Source: Maricaulis sp965657935 (lineage in GTDB: Bacteria; Pseudomonadota; Alphaproteobacteria; Caulobacterales; Maricaulaceae). From it: a stretch of 28,863 nt of DNA. This document shows positions 1-9,012 of the stretch, in pieces. Position numbers and translations under genes: made by a program. A model generated the notes under the pieces. It was not told the origin of the DNA, did not search any database, and saw only the letters and a list, made by a program, of their open reading frames with translations. Position 1 is the stretch's first letter; the number at the start of each line of letters is the position of its first letter. The stretch is taken from the NCBI GenBank assembly GCA_965657935.1, contig CBFHQE010000019.1, forward strand, positions 1-28,863. Direction: 5' to 3'.

Positions 1-741
1 TTCAGCATGCGACCGCTATCGAGCATGGTCGCGACCATCTCCCGGGTCTCGTTATCCAGCGGGCGATCCTGGACCGCCTGGGCCATGCCCAGAATGCCGT
101 TAAGGGGGGGTGCGGATCTCGTGGCTCATATTGGCCAGGAAATTCGATTTTTGTTCGCTCGATTTCTGCAATTCCTCGAGCAGGCGAGAATGTTCCCGCA
201 GATATCGCGTGATCACCCAGTGCGCGGCAAAAATCGCGAACGTAAACAGGAAAACCTTGCCGTAAAGCTGGGCGGCCGGGACGGCGAGTTCAGCCGCCGA
301 AGGGAAGTAGAGCAGCTTCACCACAAGGGCCGCCGCATAGACCACCAGTACAACCGTGGACGCCAGCACGCCTCGCGCACCCAGATAAATACCTGCGGCG
401 ACCTGGATCATGATCAGGACCGGTATGCCGGAATTCTGGATGCCGTTCGAGGCCAGCGAGGAATAGATGAACAGGCCAAATGCAATGCTGATCACATAAA
501 ACGCGTGCCAGGTCGTCAAGTGCGGCCAGCGCCGCATGACGGGACTGACGGCAAGCCCGCTCAGAAGGAAAATGTTCAGCACCAGCTCAACTTGTCCAAG
601 ATAGCCGGAGAAACTCATATAGCCGGTTACGCAAGCCCCCAGCAAAGCCACAAGCGGGCCCGCAGCGGCGCGGGATCGGTGCCCGGCCTGCGCGCGAGCG
701 TCGCTCGCCATGGCTGTATTCGTCGTACGCAAGGACACCAA
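1..741 (-). pseudogene. Membrane sensor histidine kinase, frameshifted at the H-box and cut by the window edge
   Basis: The first 213 codons encode about six hydrophobic segments (roughly residues 28-46, 50-68, 80-97, 105-121, 125-143, 160-178). A HisKA dimerisation domain follows, with the H-box SHEIRTP and the phosphorylatable His at residue 207. Right after this motif a run of seven C (plus-strand G at 104-110) shifts the frame into a TAA at 100-102. With six C the frame would read on as LNGILGMAQ and stay open to the window edge, which is standard HisKA sequence. The lesion is therefore a 1-base insertion, either real or a sequencing error in the homopolymer. If real, the product keeps the sensor but loses the ATPase domain. 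The start at 741 is a TTG preceded by GGGGAAG; a GTG at 738 and an ATG at 711 are alternatives. The gene is divergent from the next one. The signal it senses is unknown. Confidence 0.8.
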
Positions 742-881
742 GTTTCTTCCCCAGAAACCCTCTCTCGGTCTTCATCTAACATTCAAGCGGTTAAGATTAC
801 GCGTATATTGGAATTGAATTGGGTTTCGGCTTGACGACCCGGCCCGGCTTTGGCTTCGTTGCCAATGCGAAGGGGAAATAG

Positions 882-1346
882 ATGACCAGACTGATCCTGT
901 CCTATCTGGCTGCGCTGATCACCGGCGCCGTCATCGTCAGCATCGCCAATACGCACATCGTGTTGGAGGGGCTCGTCGGCATTGGCGCCAATATTCCCAC
1001 CCCTGTCCGCATTGATGCGATACAACGTGACCTGGTCGGGTTCGGCCCAACGCTGCTCGCTCTGCTCGCCATCGGGTTCGCCATCGCCTTTCCGGTAGCA
1101 GGCTTGATTGCCCGCTGGCTTGGCGTGGGTTGGCGCCGCATAGGTTATGCACTGGCCGGCGCGGCGGCGGTCTTCACCCTGATCAATGCCATCACGATTT
1201 ACTATAATGCCGTACTCGGCTCGACGATCACGCCGGTCGCATCCGGCCGGGATGTCACGGGATTGCTTGTGCTTTCCATCGGTGGCGCGGCGGCGGGCCT
1301 GTTGTTTGCCGTTCTCAAGCCAGCCCGGCATCTCGACCAGGGTTAG
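882..1346 (+). CDS. Small four-helix membrane protein of unknown function
   Basis: This encodes a 154-aa, very hydrophobic protein with about four transmembrane segments, roughly residues 5-22, 58-80, 86-108 and 125-145. Short charged loops separate them (for example the RWLGVGWRR stretch after the second helix). The ATG at 882 follows a good ribosome binding site (AGGGGAAATAG). I see no catalytic motif and do not recognise a family; it could be a small inner-membrane accessory protein. It is divergent from the histidine kinase and lies about 110 bp before the next gene, with no sign of translational coupling. Confidence 0.75.
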   Translation: MTRLILSYLAALITGAVIVSIANTHIVLEGLVGIGANIPTPVRIDAIQRDLVGFGPTLLALLAIGFAIAFPVAGLIARWLGVGWRRIGYALAGAAAVFTLINAITIYYNAVLGSTITPVASGRDVTGLLVLSIGGAAAGLLFAVLKPARHLDQG

Positions 1347-1455
1347 CAGCGACGATAAAACCCGCGTAAAATCTGTCTCAAACCCTCGCACACAAACGCA
1401 ATCTCCCTTAAGCGGCGACTGCTAGCCCTGACGTTGCAATACGTGGAGGGCAAAC

Positions 1456-2652
1456 ATGAAACTACGTCAGACTGTCCGGTCCGATCTGAGGCAGATCGTC
1501 AAGGGTGGGGCAACAAGCCGTATCCTGGACCTGCACTCCATTGCCCTCGCCCATGGTGACCGGCTCGACTATTCGGAACGCCCTTTTTTCAACCACCCCA
1601 GACTGAACCGCTGTTTCGTCGTCAAGCACACTGTGCGGGCGCACGAGCGTCCCTATGTGATGTCCAACCAGCCGGTAGTCACAAAACTCCTCATCCCGCT
1701 GGCGCAGGAAGACCTGTCGCTGGGCGGTCACGCTGTGTTTGTTGAGGAGGTCGGCTTTGCCAACAAGATCAGGGCGGAGTTCGATTGTCCTGATGATCCG
1801 CACCTGATCGATATGGACATTCTGCGTCTGCGTGAACTGGCAGCTCTGCCCTCTTTCGACCCCTTCCTGCTCGCCGAGCGCTATCGCGACCACGCCCGGC
1901 CGGTTTCCGAACTCTACTTCAACATCTCCGAGGCCGAGAGCCAACGCATGGAGGACGCGGTCGCAAGTGAGGTTGTCTCGGTCATCGCTCTCGCTTTCGG
2001 TTCGGAAAAATCCGATCGCGACGATGTCCGCGCAGCGAATTTCGCCCGGCAACTGCTCGCTAATCGCGATGATGGCCGTCTGGATGCCTTGCGCAGCTCT
2101 CTCGGCATGACGTCCATGGAGTTCAAGACCGGAGTCTTTGGCTGGAAAGGCATCCTGTATTATCGCTGGTGCATGGCGCAGACCCTGCAGGCGCTCAAGT
2201 CCTTCCTTTATGAACTGAAGGACGTCGCCATTGTCGGCGCGACCCCCCACGAACAGACCGAACTTGATCATGTACGCCGCAAGATAATGACCGAGACCCG
2301 CGCACGCTGGGCCAGTCTGACCAATGTAATGCAGGACTACGAGGATGTTTTTTCCCGATTCTGCAATGGCCAGGATGCCAGCGGTTTTCGCGCTTTCCTG
2401 CTGCGCGCGCCGAGCCTGTTCTATGATATCGGCAGCGACCTATCGGTCGTAAGTCATATCCCGGGCTATTGGCGTTTCTGGGCCAGCCAAAACCAGAAGG
2501 GGTTCCTTCACGCGCGTGAAGCCATGCCACTGTTTGCCAGCTTCATGGCCAGCGTGACCCGCGACATGGAGCTGGGTGAACCGGGCGAAATCGTCCACCG
2601 CTCATCCTCGAACATCCCCCGGCCGGAGGTTTTTATTCCCCCGGCAGCCTGA
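1456..2652 (+). CDS. Conserved protein of unknown function, paralogue A
   Basis: This encodes a 398-aa soluble-looking protein with no signal peptide or membrane segment. The start is well set by GGAGGG eight bases before the ATG. I do not recognise a named family. It is clearly homologous to the protein at 5881-7116. Shared blocks include KHT.R.HER, PVVTK, GGH..FVEE.GF, PSFDPFLL..R.RDH, LYFNIS, FGWKGILYYRW and ITETR.RW. The second half is rich in amphipathic helix. Conserved His, Glu and Trp residues suggest a ligand- or metal-binding fold, but no known catalytic signature is visible. The two copies flank an outer-membrane protein gene and a LytTR two-component pair, which suggests duplication of an ancestral gene. 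Its function is open. Confidence 0.8.
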   Translation: MKLRQTVRSDLRQIVKGGATSRILDLHSIALAHGDRLDYSERPFFNHPRLNRCFVVKHTVRAHERPYVMSNQPVVTKLLIPLAQEDLSLGGHAVFVEEVGFANKIRAEFDCPDDPHLIDMDILRLRELAALPSFDPFLLAERYRDHARPVSELYFNISEAESQRMEDAVASEVVSVIALAFGSEKSDRDDVRAANFARQLLANRDDGRLDALRSSLGMTSMEFKTGVFGWKGILYYRWCMAQTLQALKSFLYELKDVAIVGATPHEQTELDHVRRKIMTETRARWASLTNVMQDYEDVFSRFCNGQDASGFRAFLLRAPSLFYDIGSDLSVVSHIPGYWRFWASQNQKGFLHAREAMPLFASFMASVTRDMELGEPGEIVHRSSSNIPRPEVFIPPAA

Positions 2653-2689
2653 TCCGCCGGAAAATTGAGCCGCTGACGCCAGACAAGGA

Positions 2690-2706
2690 GCCGTTCGCGA
2701 AACGGC
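2690..2706. other. Stem-loop between paralogue A and the outer-membrane protein gene
   Basis: GCCGTT and AACGGC pair across a 5-base CGCGA loop, and two more G-C pairs lie beyond a mismatch. It sits 38 bases after the stop of the upstream gene. No T-run follows, so a classical intrinsic terminator is not supported; it could be a weak terminator or an mRNA-stabilising hairpin. Confidence 0.3.
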
Positions 2707-2806
2707 CCCTCGCCGGCGTCGCTGCTGCGGCCTATCCCCGAACTCGTGACGAGCCAAACCAGCCCTCAGCTGGCAGGCAAACAGACAACGAGTTTGAGGT
2801 AAAACA

Positions 2807-3433
2807 ATGAAAACCAAGATCATCCTGGCCATTGCGGCCACCGCAATCATGTCCCTGCCGGCCCAGGCGCAGGATATGTATGTTTCCGGTCAATTCGGCA
2901 TTCGCGCAGTCGAGGACACGGACGCCTCCCTGGCGGGCGCTGACATCCAGCTTGAGCTGGCGAATGCGTCATATTTCAGCGGCGCCATCGGCCGCCGTAT
3001 GGAGAACTGGCGCTTCGAGGCGGAGTTCTCTCGCCGTGGCGGCAAGTTCAATGCCCTGACCATCAACGGCACAGACACTGCCAGCAATGGGGATGGCCTC
3101 GGCGCCACCGCTCTCATGGCCAATGCCATCTACGACTTTTCCCCGGAAGCCCGCTGGTCTGGTTATGTCGGTGCCGGACTGGGCATGGCGCGTATCAGCG
3201 CCGACTTCAATGGTGCCGGAGGCTCGATCGAGGGCGATGCCTCTGCCGCCGCACTCCAGCTGATCGGCGGTGTGTCCTATGCGCTCTCGGAAAGCACACA
3301 ACTGGTCACGGACGTGCGCTATTTCCGGGCTGGTGAAACGGACTACACGCTGTCGGCTCCGCTTGGCTCGTCAAGTGTGTCCTTCCAATACGACGGATAC
3401 ACGCTGGGAGCCGGTCTGCGCGTAGCGTTCTGA
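2807..3433 (+). CDS. Outer-membrane beta-barrel protein (OmpA-like barrel / OMP_b-brl type)
   Basis: This encodes a 208-aa protein. A clear Sec signal peptide at residues 1-22 (positive MKTK, hydrophobic core, cleavage near AQA-Q) is followed by alternating hydrophobic/polar beta-strands and Gly/Asn-rich turns. It ends in Phe (GLRVAF), as outer-membrane proteins recognised by BamA do. Size and pattern fit a small eight-stranded barrel of the OMP_b-brl/porin-family type. There is no OmpA peptidoglycan-binding domain. The ATG at 2807 follows GAGGT. It is convergent with the LytTR regulator, 12 bp apart. It may be a structural or surface barrel; no specific ligand can be inferred. Confidence 0.85.
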   Translation: MKTKIILAIAATAIMSLPAQAQDMYVSGQFGIRAVEDTDASLAGADIQLELANASYFSGAIGRRMENWRFEAEFSRRGGKFNALTINGTDTASNGDGLGATALMANAIYDFSPEARWSGYVGAGLGMARISADFNGAGGSIEGDASAAALQLIGGVSYALSESTQLVTDVRYFRAGETDYTLSAPLGSSSVSFQYDGYTLGAGLRVAF

Positions 3434-3445
3434 CGCGACAGCCGA

Positions 3446-4162
3446 TCACTGGAAGAGCGCGCGCACGTCAGCCATTTTCGAACGGCTCACGGGCGCGCGT
3501 TCACCATTTTGCAGCACCAGCTCCATCTTGTTGCCCGGGAAGCTTTCATAGCGTTCGACCTTGTCCAGGCGGACGATGAACGACTTGTGGATTCGCATGA
3601 ATGCTGCGGGCAGATGCGGTTCCAGTTTTCCAAGCGCCTTGTCATGCAACTTGATATCGCCGGAAGCGAGGAAGACCTCTGAATACTTGTCCGCTCCGCG
3701 CAAAAGCGCGACCTCCTCCAGTGGCACGACCTCGACCCGCCGTCCCGTTCTGAAACTCAAATATTTCGCGGCCGACGCCTGTTCCGGTCGACGGGAGTGG
3801 AAGCGCTCGAATGCCAACGCCAGACGCGCCTGGTCAAACGGCTTGGAAACAAAACCGATCACCCCGTAGTCGAACGCCATCGCGGCCCGTTCGGAATGGG
3901 CGGAGACGATGATGGTCTGGGCCGCATAGGACGTCACCCGCTCCAACACCTTGAATCCGTCCTCGCCTTGCAGGTTGAGAACAAGCAGCAATACATCAAC
4001 TGGGCGGGTTTCCAGGAATCCGAGGCCATCCTCGATATTCTCGCACAGGCTGAAACTGGCGAGCCGGTCGCCCAGAATGGCCTGCGAGAAGCGTTTGAGA
4101 CGCTGGGCAATCAGCGGCTCATCTTCAATGGACAGCAGTCGCAGCGGGGCCATCTCGCTCAT
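3446..4162 (-). CDS. LytTR-family response regulator with a degenerate phosphoacceptor site
   Basis: This encodes 238 aa. A CheY-like receiver at residues 7-122 keeps the acidic pair (E13, D14), the switch Ser (S87) and the conserved Lys (K107 in SKPFD). The LytTR DNA-binding domain lies at 134-236 (LRGADKYSEVFL, FMRIHKSFIVRLDKV). Position 61, normally the phosphorylated Asp of a DVLLLDLNLQG-type strand, is Val (codon GTT, plus-strand 3980-3982), one base from Asp. The usual phosphorylation switch is therefore missing. The ATG overlaps the kinase stop as ATGA, so the two were translationally coupled. With the kinase also broken, this looks like a decaying two-component system. The alternative is a phosphorylation-independent regulator. 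Confidence 0.9.
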   Translation of the reverse strand: MSEMAPLRLLSIEDEPLIAQRLKRFSQAILGDRLASFSLCENIEDGLGFLETRPVDVLLLVLNLQGEDGFKVLERVTSYAAQTIIVSAHSERAAMAFDYGVIGFVSKPFDQARLALAFERFHSRRPEQASAAKYLSFRTGRRVEVVPLEEVALLRGADKYSEVFLASGDIKLHDKALGKLEPHLPAAFMRIHKSFIVRLDKVERYESFPGNKMELVLQNGERAPVSRSKMADVRALFQ

Positions 4163-5790
4163 CGATCGACCTCCGGAAGCGCGATAAGGCTCACCCAGTC
4201 ATCACCGTCCGCCTGCGAGCTGAACCGCCAGGCGCCCGGCGCAAATTCCTCCAGCCGGGCCTCGATATAGGCTGTGCCAGACCCTGTGCCCATGGATGAC
4301 TGGCCTGCCACGTCCGCACGAGGGACACGGAGCTGGAAAAGGCGGGTGGACCCTTCAACCGTTTCGATCAGCGAGAAGACCACTTTCTCCTGCTTGTAGC
4401 GATTGTGGCTGATCGCGTTTTCTACCAGCGTATGGAGAACGCCGGGTGGGAAGGGGGCGTCTGCCTGTTCCGTTACATAGTCCAGCGAGAATTCCCGGCC
4501 GAGGCGACACCCCATCATGATGAGGTGGTTGCGGCACAAACCGATTTCCTCGCGCACTGTGGTCGTATCCTGGTCCACCATATTGGCAAGCGCCCGAAAC
4601 TCGCCCGCCATCGCGTCGACGAAGCGCGTCGCCGCTGCGCTGTCGGTCTGCTGCAATTCATTGGCGACAGTCAGACTGTTCATGATGAAATGAGGCTGGA
4701 TGTTCCGCTTCACCAGCGCCAGTTGCAGGCGCGCCATGCGCGCCAGGTTGCGGTTGGCAAGGATCTCGCGCGCCAGCACATCAGCCAGCAGGCTCGCCCC
4801 CATCAGGACAACAAGGGCCGCGAGAAAGAAACGCAGCAAGTCCGGCCGGATCAAGACCGCCGCCGCCAGGAACAGGGCAGCGCCAAGATGGCTCCAGCGC
4901 ACCCAGCCGGGGGCGGTGCGCGCCAGCCCTGCCATAACAGCGAGAAAGAGGCTCATGGCCAATAACGACCGGGCATCCTGTTCCAACCCGGCCAGCGGTA
5001 TGAGGGAGGCCCCAACAGCCATGCCAAGCCCGCCAGTCCAGACCGGCCAGGATTGTAACCGGAGCCGGAAATAGAAAATGGCGGGCGTCAGAACCAACAG
5101 ACCAAGCGCCGATACGAACCGCACTATTTCGTCAATCAGCTGATCAGGTGACCGGAAAGTGCGGTCGCTGTCGTCCAGCCACAGGATCAGCGACGCCATC
5201 ACACAGACACCCACTGTCAGAATGATCTCCGGACTGCGTCTGCCGGACACCCAAAGTCCGATGAAGCACAGGGCCAGGAACAGGGCGAGAAAGCCGACCG
5301 CACCATCAACCGCCATCAGCGTCATGCCACGCCGGGTCGCTGCAGGCAGCTCCACTAGTCTGAACGTGATATAAAGCCCTTCGCCGTCGTCGAGCGCTGT
5401 GGAATCCGCCCGGAAGGCCAGCAGGGCATCGCTTTCGCGCAGTCAGTCGGGTGGCAGGTTCAGGTCCACACGTTCATAGACCTGTGAGGCAGACACGTGG
5501 TTGCGGCCCAGCAACTGGCCATTCCAATAGACATCCACCGGGTGATTGGCGCGCAGGCTGACCGCATAGGGCATGTTTTCCCTGCCGCCAGACGGGACGG
5601 CCGTTGTCATGCGCAGCCAGTATTGCCCCCGAAAACCGGTTTCCAGGGTCTCTATTCCCTGCCAGTCCGCAAGCGCCGTACCTGGCGCTGCCCAGGCCGT
5701 CTCGTCACCCGCACGCCAAAGCGCCTGGGCGGAAACTGGCCCAGAAACGCAAATCAGGATCAGCGGAATCAGGAAATGAAGTAATCGCAT
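4159..5790 (-). pseudogene. LytS-like 7TM sensor histidine kinase split by an in-frame TGA
   Basis: The full frame is about 543 codons. It has a signal peptide (MRLLHFLIPL to VSAQA) and a periplasmic beta-sandwich with a YWNGQLLG motif, as in jelly-roll/7TMR-DISM-type sensors. Seven membrane helices follow, then a His_kinase domain with NIQPHF (phospho-His at residue 367), an N-box (LVENAISHN) and a GSGTAY glycine box. A TGA at 5443-5445 (codon 116) interrupts it. Downstream, 29 codons in the same frame and free of stops lead into the next fragment, so this is a nonsense change rather than a frameshift. Reinitiation at the GTG at 5355 would give a 398-aa kinase without its sensor, but no good ribosome binding site is seen there. 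The 3' end overlaps the LytTR regulator gene. I chose the start at 5790 for the signal peptide; a TTG at 5838 is possible. Confidence 0.85.
5443..5445 (-). other. In-frame TGA interrupting the LytS-like kinase
   Basis: Reading the minus strand through this codon gives LPPD-stop-LRESDALLAF, with the same frame on both sides and kinase-family features on both sides. Selenocysteine is unlikely because nothing in this family uses it and no SECIS-like hairpin is apparent just downstream. Confidence 0.85.
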
Positions 5791-5880
5791 GGGCGTTGCA
5801 CCGGGTCCCGGCGAGGCCTTTAAACAAAGAGCTGACAAGCCAACATTTAGCCCGGCCCTTCAGCGACACGCTAGCGATTT

Positions 5881-7116
5881 ATGTCTTATGCACCTCGCGT
5901 TAGGGCTCTAGTGAGGACTTCCCCCCTTTTATTACAACTGGGCAATGTTGAGGTGCGGGGCTTGGGCAAGTCTTCGGAAACCGCAAATCTAAAACGGATC
6001 GTGCAAGGCGGAACAACCTTTCGCATCCTTGACCTGTTTTCGATTCATCGCCGCTATCGTCATAAAAGCGACCATTCCAACCTGCCGTTTTTCTATAACC
6101 GGCGGCTGAATACTGCATTCCTGATCAAACATACCGCCCGCAAACACGAACGCTCGTATCTGGTCACGGACACCCCGGTTGTCACCAAGGTCATTGTGCC
6201 AGTGACCACCACAGATCTGGCCATGGGCGGGCATTCTTTCTTCGTCGAGGAACGAGGTTTCGAGCCCAAATTGCGCGAATTCATCGGCCAGGATTCAAAT
6301 GAACTGGCCTATTCGCATGATCTGGAGCGTCTTCGGGATCTGGCGGCCATGCCGTCTTTTGACCCCTTCCTGTTGAGCAACCGCTTCCGCGATCACGACA
6401 GCCCTGTCGCCGACCTCTATTTCAACATCTCCGACAAGGATCTCGAAAAAATGGAGGGCTATGTCGCGGACCAGGTCGCCGACATGGTCAACATGGCGTT
6501 CAATTCGGTCGATGTGTCGCCTGACGAGGATGGTGCTCGACAGCGTGCCATTCGTTTTGCCCGCTACATCCTGGCTGGCGAGGAAGACGAACGGTTTGAC
6601 CAGCTGCAACACGCACTCGACCTTGAGGAATCCAAATACCGCGCGGCGATTTTCGGCTGGAAGGGCATTCTGTATTATCGCTGGCGCATAGCCGACGAGA
6701 AGGGCGCCTTGCGCCGTTTTCTGATCGCCATCAATGATCTTATCGTGATCGGCATGACCCAGAGTGAGCGTTTCATGATCGATGAGATACGCCGCGATAT
6801 CATCACCGAGACCCGAAACCGCTGGCGTTCCCTGCAGTCCGTCATGGCGGAATATGAAGCCGAATACGCGCGTTTTGCCACCGGAGGCGACCCTCGCGCT
6901 ATCCGGCACATCCTTCTCAAGGCGCCGGATTTCTTTGCCCAGCTGGGCCATGACCTCTCAGCGGTGTCGCACGTCACCAGCTATTGGGATTACTGGTGCG
7001 GCAAACGCGAGGAGGAAACCATGCCGGCCCGCGAAGCCATGGACATCTTCCCGGGCTTCCTGCGCAGCCTGACCCGTGATCGTGGCCCCGATGAAGACCA
7101 CGCCCGCATTGCCTGA
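5881..7116 (+). CDS. Conserved protein of unknown function, paralogue B
   Basis: This encodes up to 411 aa, homologous along its length to the protein at 1456-2652; roughly half of the residues match in the best blocks (IV.GG.T.RILDL, PVVTK, PSFDPFLL, FGWKGILYYRW). No signal peptide, membrane segment or known motif is visible. The start is uncertain. The ATG at 5881 lacks a clear ribosome binding site and adds about 27 residues absent from paralogue A. A GTG at 5953, or a TTG at 5962 preceded by GAGGTG at a good distance, would give an N-terminus matching paralogue A (LKRIVQGG against LRQIVKGG). It is divergent from the broken LytS-like kinase. Its function is unknown, and I would not assign a pathway. 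Confidence 0.75.
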   Translation: MSYAPRVRALVRTSPLLLQLGNVEVRGLGKSSETANLKRIVQGGTTFRILDLFSIHRRYRHKSDHSNLPFFYNRRLNTAFLIKHTARKHERSYLVTDTPVVTKVIVPVTTTDLAMGGHSFFVEERGFEPKLREFIGQDSNELAYSHDLERLRDLAAMPSFDPFLLSNRFRDHDSPVADLYFNISDKDLEKMEGYVADQVADMVNMAFNSVDVSPDEDGARQRAIRFARYILAGEEDERFDQLQHALDLEESKYRAAIFGWKGILYYRWRIADEKGALRRFLIAINDLIVIGMTQSERFMIDEIRRDIITETRNRWRSLQSVMAEYEAEYARFATGGDPRAIRHILLKAPDFFAQLGHDLSAVSHVTSYWDYWCGKREEETMPAREAMDIFPGFLRSLTRDRGPDEDHARIA

Positions 7117-7195
7117 CCCTTCCGGACCAGAACGTTCTCGACCAGCCCTGTTGATGACGGGGTGACGACGGGCGTGTCCGACCGTATGCAAGGGC

Positions 7196-9007
7196 ATGGC
7201 TCCACCACTTCTCACTCTCCAGGACATTCACCTGACCTTCGGCGTGACGCCCCTGCTTGACGGGGCCGAACTGAGTATCGAGGAAAATGCGCGCCTGTGC
7301 CTGGTCGGCCGCAACGGATCGGGGAAGTCCACCCTGATGAAGGTGGCTGCGGGCCTGGTCGAGGCCGATGATGGCGTACGGTTTGTCCAACCGGGAGTGA
7401 CGATCCGATATCTGGAACAGGAACCCGATCTCAGCGCCTTCAAAACAGTGAAGGATTATGTGCTCGACGGGTTGGCGCCCGCGGATTCCGAATACCGGGC
7501 ACTCTATCTGCTTGAACATCTGGGTCTGACCGGGGACGAAGATCCTGCGTCGGTCTCGGGCGGAGAAGCGCGCCGCGCAGCCCTGGCTCGCGCGCTGGCG
7601 CCGGAACCCGACATCCTGATGTTGGATGAGCCCACCAACCATCTCGACCTGCCCGCGATCGAATGGCTTGAAGACGAGCTCAAGTCCATCCGGGCAGCCC
7701 TGGTTCTGATCAGCCATGACCGGCGTTTCCTCAGCAATCTGTCCCGTGCAACGATGTGGCTTGACCGTGGACAGACACGCCTTTTGAACAAGGGCTTCGC
7801 AAGCTTTGAAGCCTGGCGCGACGAAACCCTGGAGGCCGAGCAGCTCGAGCTGCACAAGCTCGACCGCAAGATCGTGCGGGAGGAACACTGGCTGCGGTAT
7901 GGCGTGACTGCGCGGCGCAAGCGCAATGTGCGCCGACTGTCGGAGCTGCATGATCTGCGCAAGCAACGCGCGGAACACCGCGGCCCAACCGGCAATGTCC
8001 GCATGGAAGCCTCCGCGGCCCAGGAAGCGAGCAAGCTCATCGTGGATGCCCGCGGCCTGTCAAAAGCCTATGGAGACCAGGTACTGGTCAGCGATTTCTC
8101 CATGCGGGTCACCCGCGGGGCTCGTATTGGCCTGATTGGCCCCAACGGTGCTGGCAAGACGACCCTGCTGAAAATGCTCACGGGTGAGCTGCAGGCCGAC
8201 ACCGGCAGCGTGAAACTGGCGCAGAACCTGGAATATGCCAGCCTTGACCAACGCCGTTCCGCACTCAAGCCGGACTGGACCGTAGCCGAAACACTGACCG
8301 AGGGCAGTGGTGACATGGTCGATGTCAATGGTCAGCGCAAACACGTGATGGCGTATATGAAGGACTTCCTGTTCGCACCGGAACAGGCCAACACCCCCAT
8401 CGATGTGCTTTCAGGTGGCGAACGCGCCCGTCTGCTCCTGGCGCGTGCCCTCGCCCTGCCATCCAACGTGCTCATCCTTGACGAACCGACCAATGATCTG
8501 GACCTGGAAACGCTGGACCTGCTTCAGGACATGATCGCGAATTACGTTGGCACCGTGTTCCTGGTGTCCCACGATCGTGACTTCATCGACCGCACCTGCA
8601 CCAGTATCCTGATGTCCGAAGGTCGCGGAAATTGGGTGGAATATGCCGGTGGCTATTCCGACATGCTGGCCCAGCGAGGCTCTGGCGTGTCCAAGAAAGA
8701 CGCGCCGCGCAAACAGTCCGGCACCCAGGAAAAACCCTCGCAAAAACCGCAACAGGTTGCGCCGGATCGCAAGCGCATGGCCAACAAGGACCGGTACGAG
8801 CTCAAACACCTGCCCGACCAGATCGAGATGCTGGGAACGCGCATCGCGGAACTTGAACAGGCATTGGCCGACCCGGCGCTGGCCAGCGATGCGGCGCGCA
8901 TGACCCAGGTCTCGGAAGAGCTGGGCCGGGCGATGCAGGAACGTTCCGACAAGGAAGACCGCTGGCTGGAACTGGAAAGCCTGCGCGAGGAGTTGGAGGG
9001 GCGCTAA
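7196..9007 (+). CDS. uup: ABC-F family ATPase, Uup-like
   Basis: This encodes 603 aa with two ABC ATPase domains in one chain and no membrane segments, the ABC-F layout. Domain 1 has Walker A GRNGSGKST (38-46), signature SGGEARRAALARAL and Walker B ILMLDEPTNHLD. Domain 2 has GPNGAGKTT, LSGGERARLLLARAL and VLILDEPTNDLD. Between them lies the charged ABC-F linker (HWLRYGVTARRKRNVRR). A Lys/Pro/Gln-rich tether and a C-terminal coiled coil (about 515-603) match Uup rather than EttA. ABC-F proteins act on the ribosome; Uup is tied to ribosome and genome integrity, and its coiled coil can bind DNA. The start ATG is 79 bp after paralogue B. AAGGG lies very close to it, so the ribosome binding site is poor. 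Confidence 0.92.
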   Translation: MAPPLLTLQDIHLTFGVTPLLDGAELSIEENARLCLVGRNGSGKSTLMKVAAGLVEADDGVRFVQPGVTIRYLEQEPDLSAFKTVKDYVLDGLAPADSEYRALYLLEHLGLTGDEDPASVSGGEARRAALARALAPEPDILMLDEPTNHLDLPAIEWLEDELKSIRAALVLISHDRRFLSNLSRATMWLDRGQTRLLNKGFASFEAWRDETLEAEQLELHKLDRKIVREEHWLRYGVTARRKRNVRRLSELHDLRKQRAEHRGPTGNVRMEASAAQEASKLIVDARGLSKAYGDQVLVSDFSMRVTRGARIGLIGPNGAGKTTLLKMLTGELQADTGSVKLAQNLEYASLDQRRSALKPDWTVAETLTEGSGDMVDVNGQRKHVMAYMKDFLFAPEQANTPIDVLSGGERARLLLARALALPSNVLILDEPTNDLDLETLDLLQDMIANYVGTVFLVSHDRDFIDRTCTSILMSEGRGNWVEYAGGYSDMLAQRGSGVSKKDAPRKQSGTQEKPSQKPQQVAPDRKRMANKDRYELKHLPDQIEMLGTRIAELEQALADPALASDAARMTQVSEELGRAMQERSDKEDRWLELESLREELEGR

Positions 9008-9012
9008 CGCGT

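Noticed and set aside
783..1391. A 202-codon minus-strand frame opposite the small membrane protein
   Set aside because: It is a hydrophilic shadow; the opposite frame gives well-formed membrane helices and a ribosome binding site.
5443..5445. TGA read as selenocysteine
   Set aside because: The family does not use selenocysteine at this site and no convincing hairpin follows.
6974..7978. A 334-codon minus-strand frame opposite uup and paralogue B
   Set aside because: It crosses two real plus-strand genes and lacks any motif.
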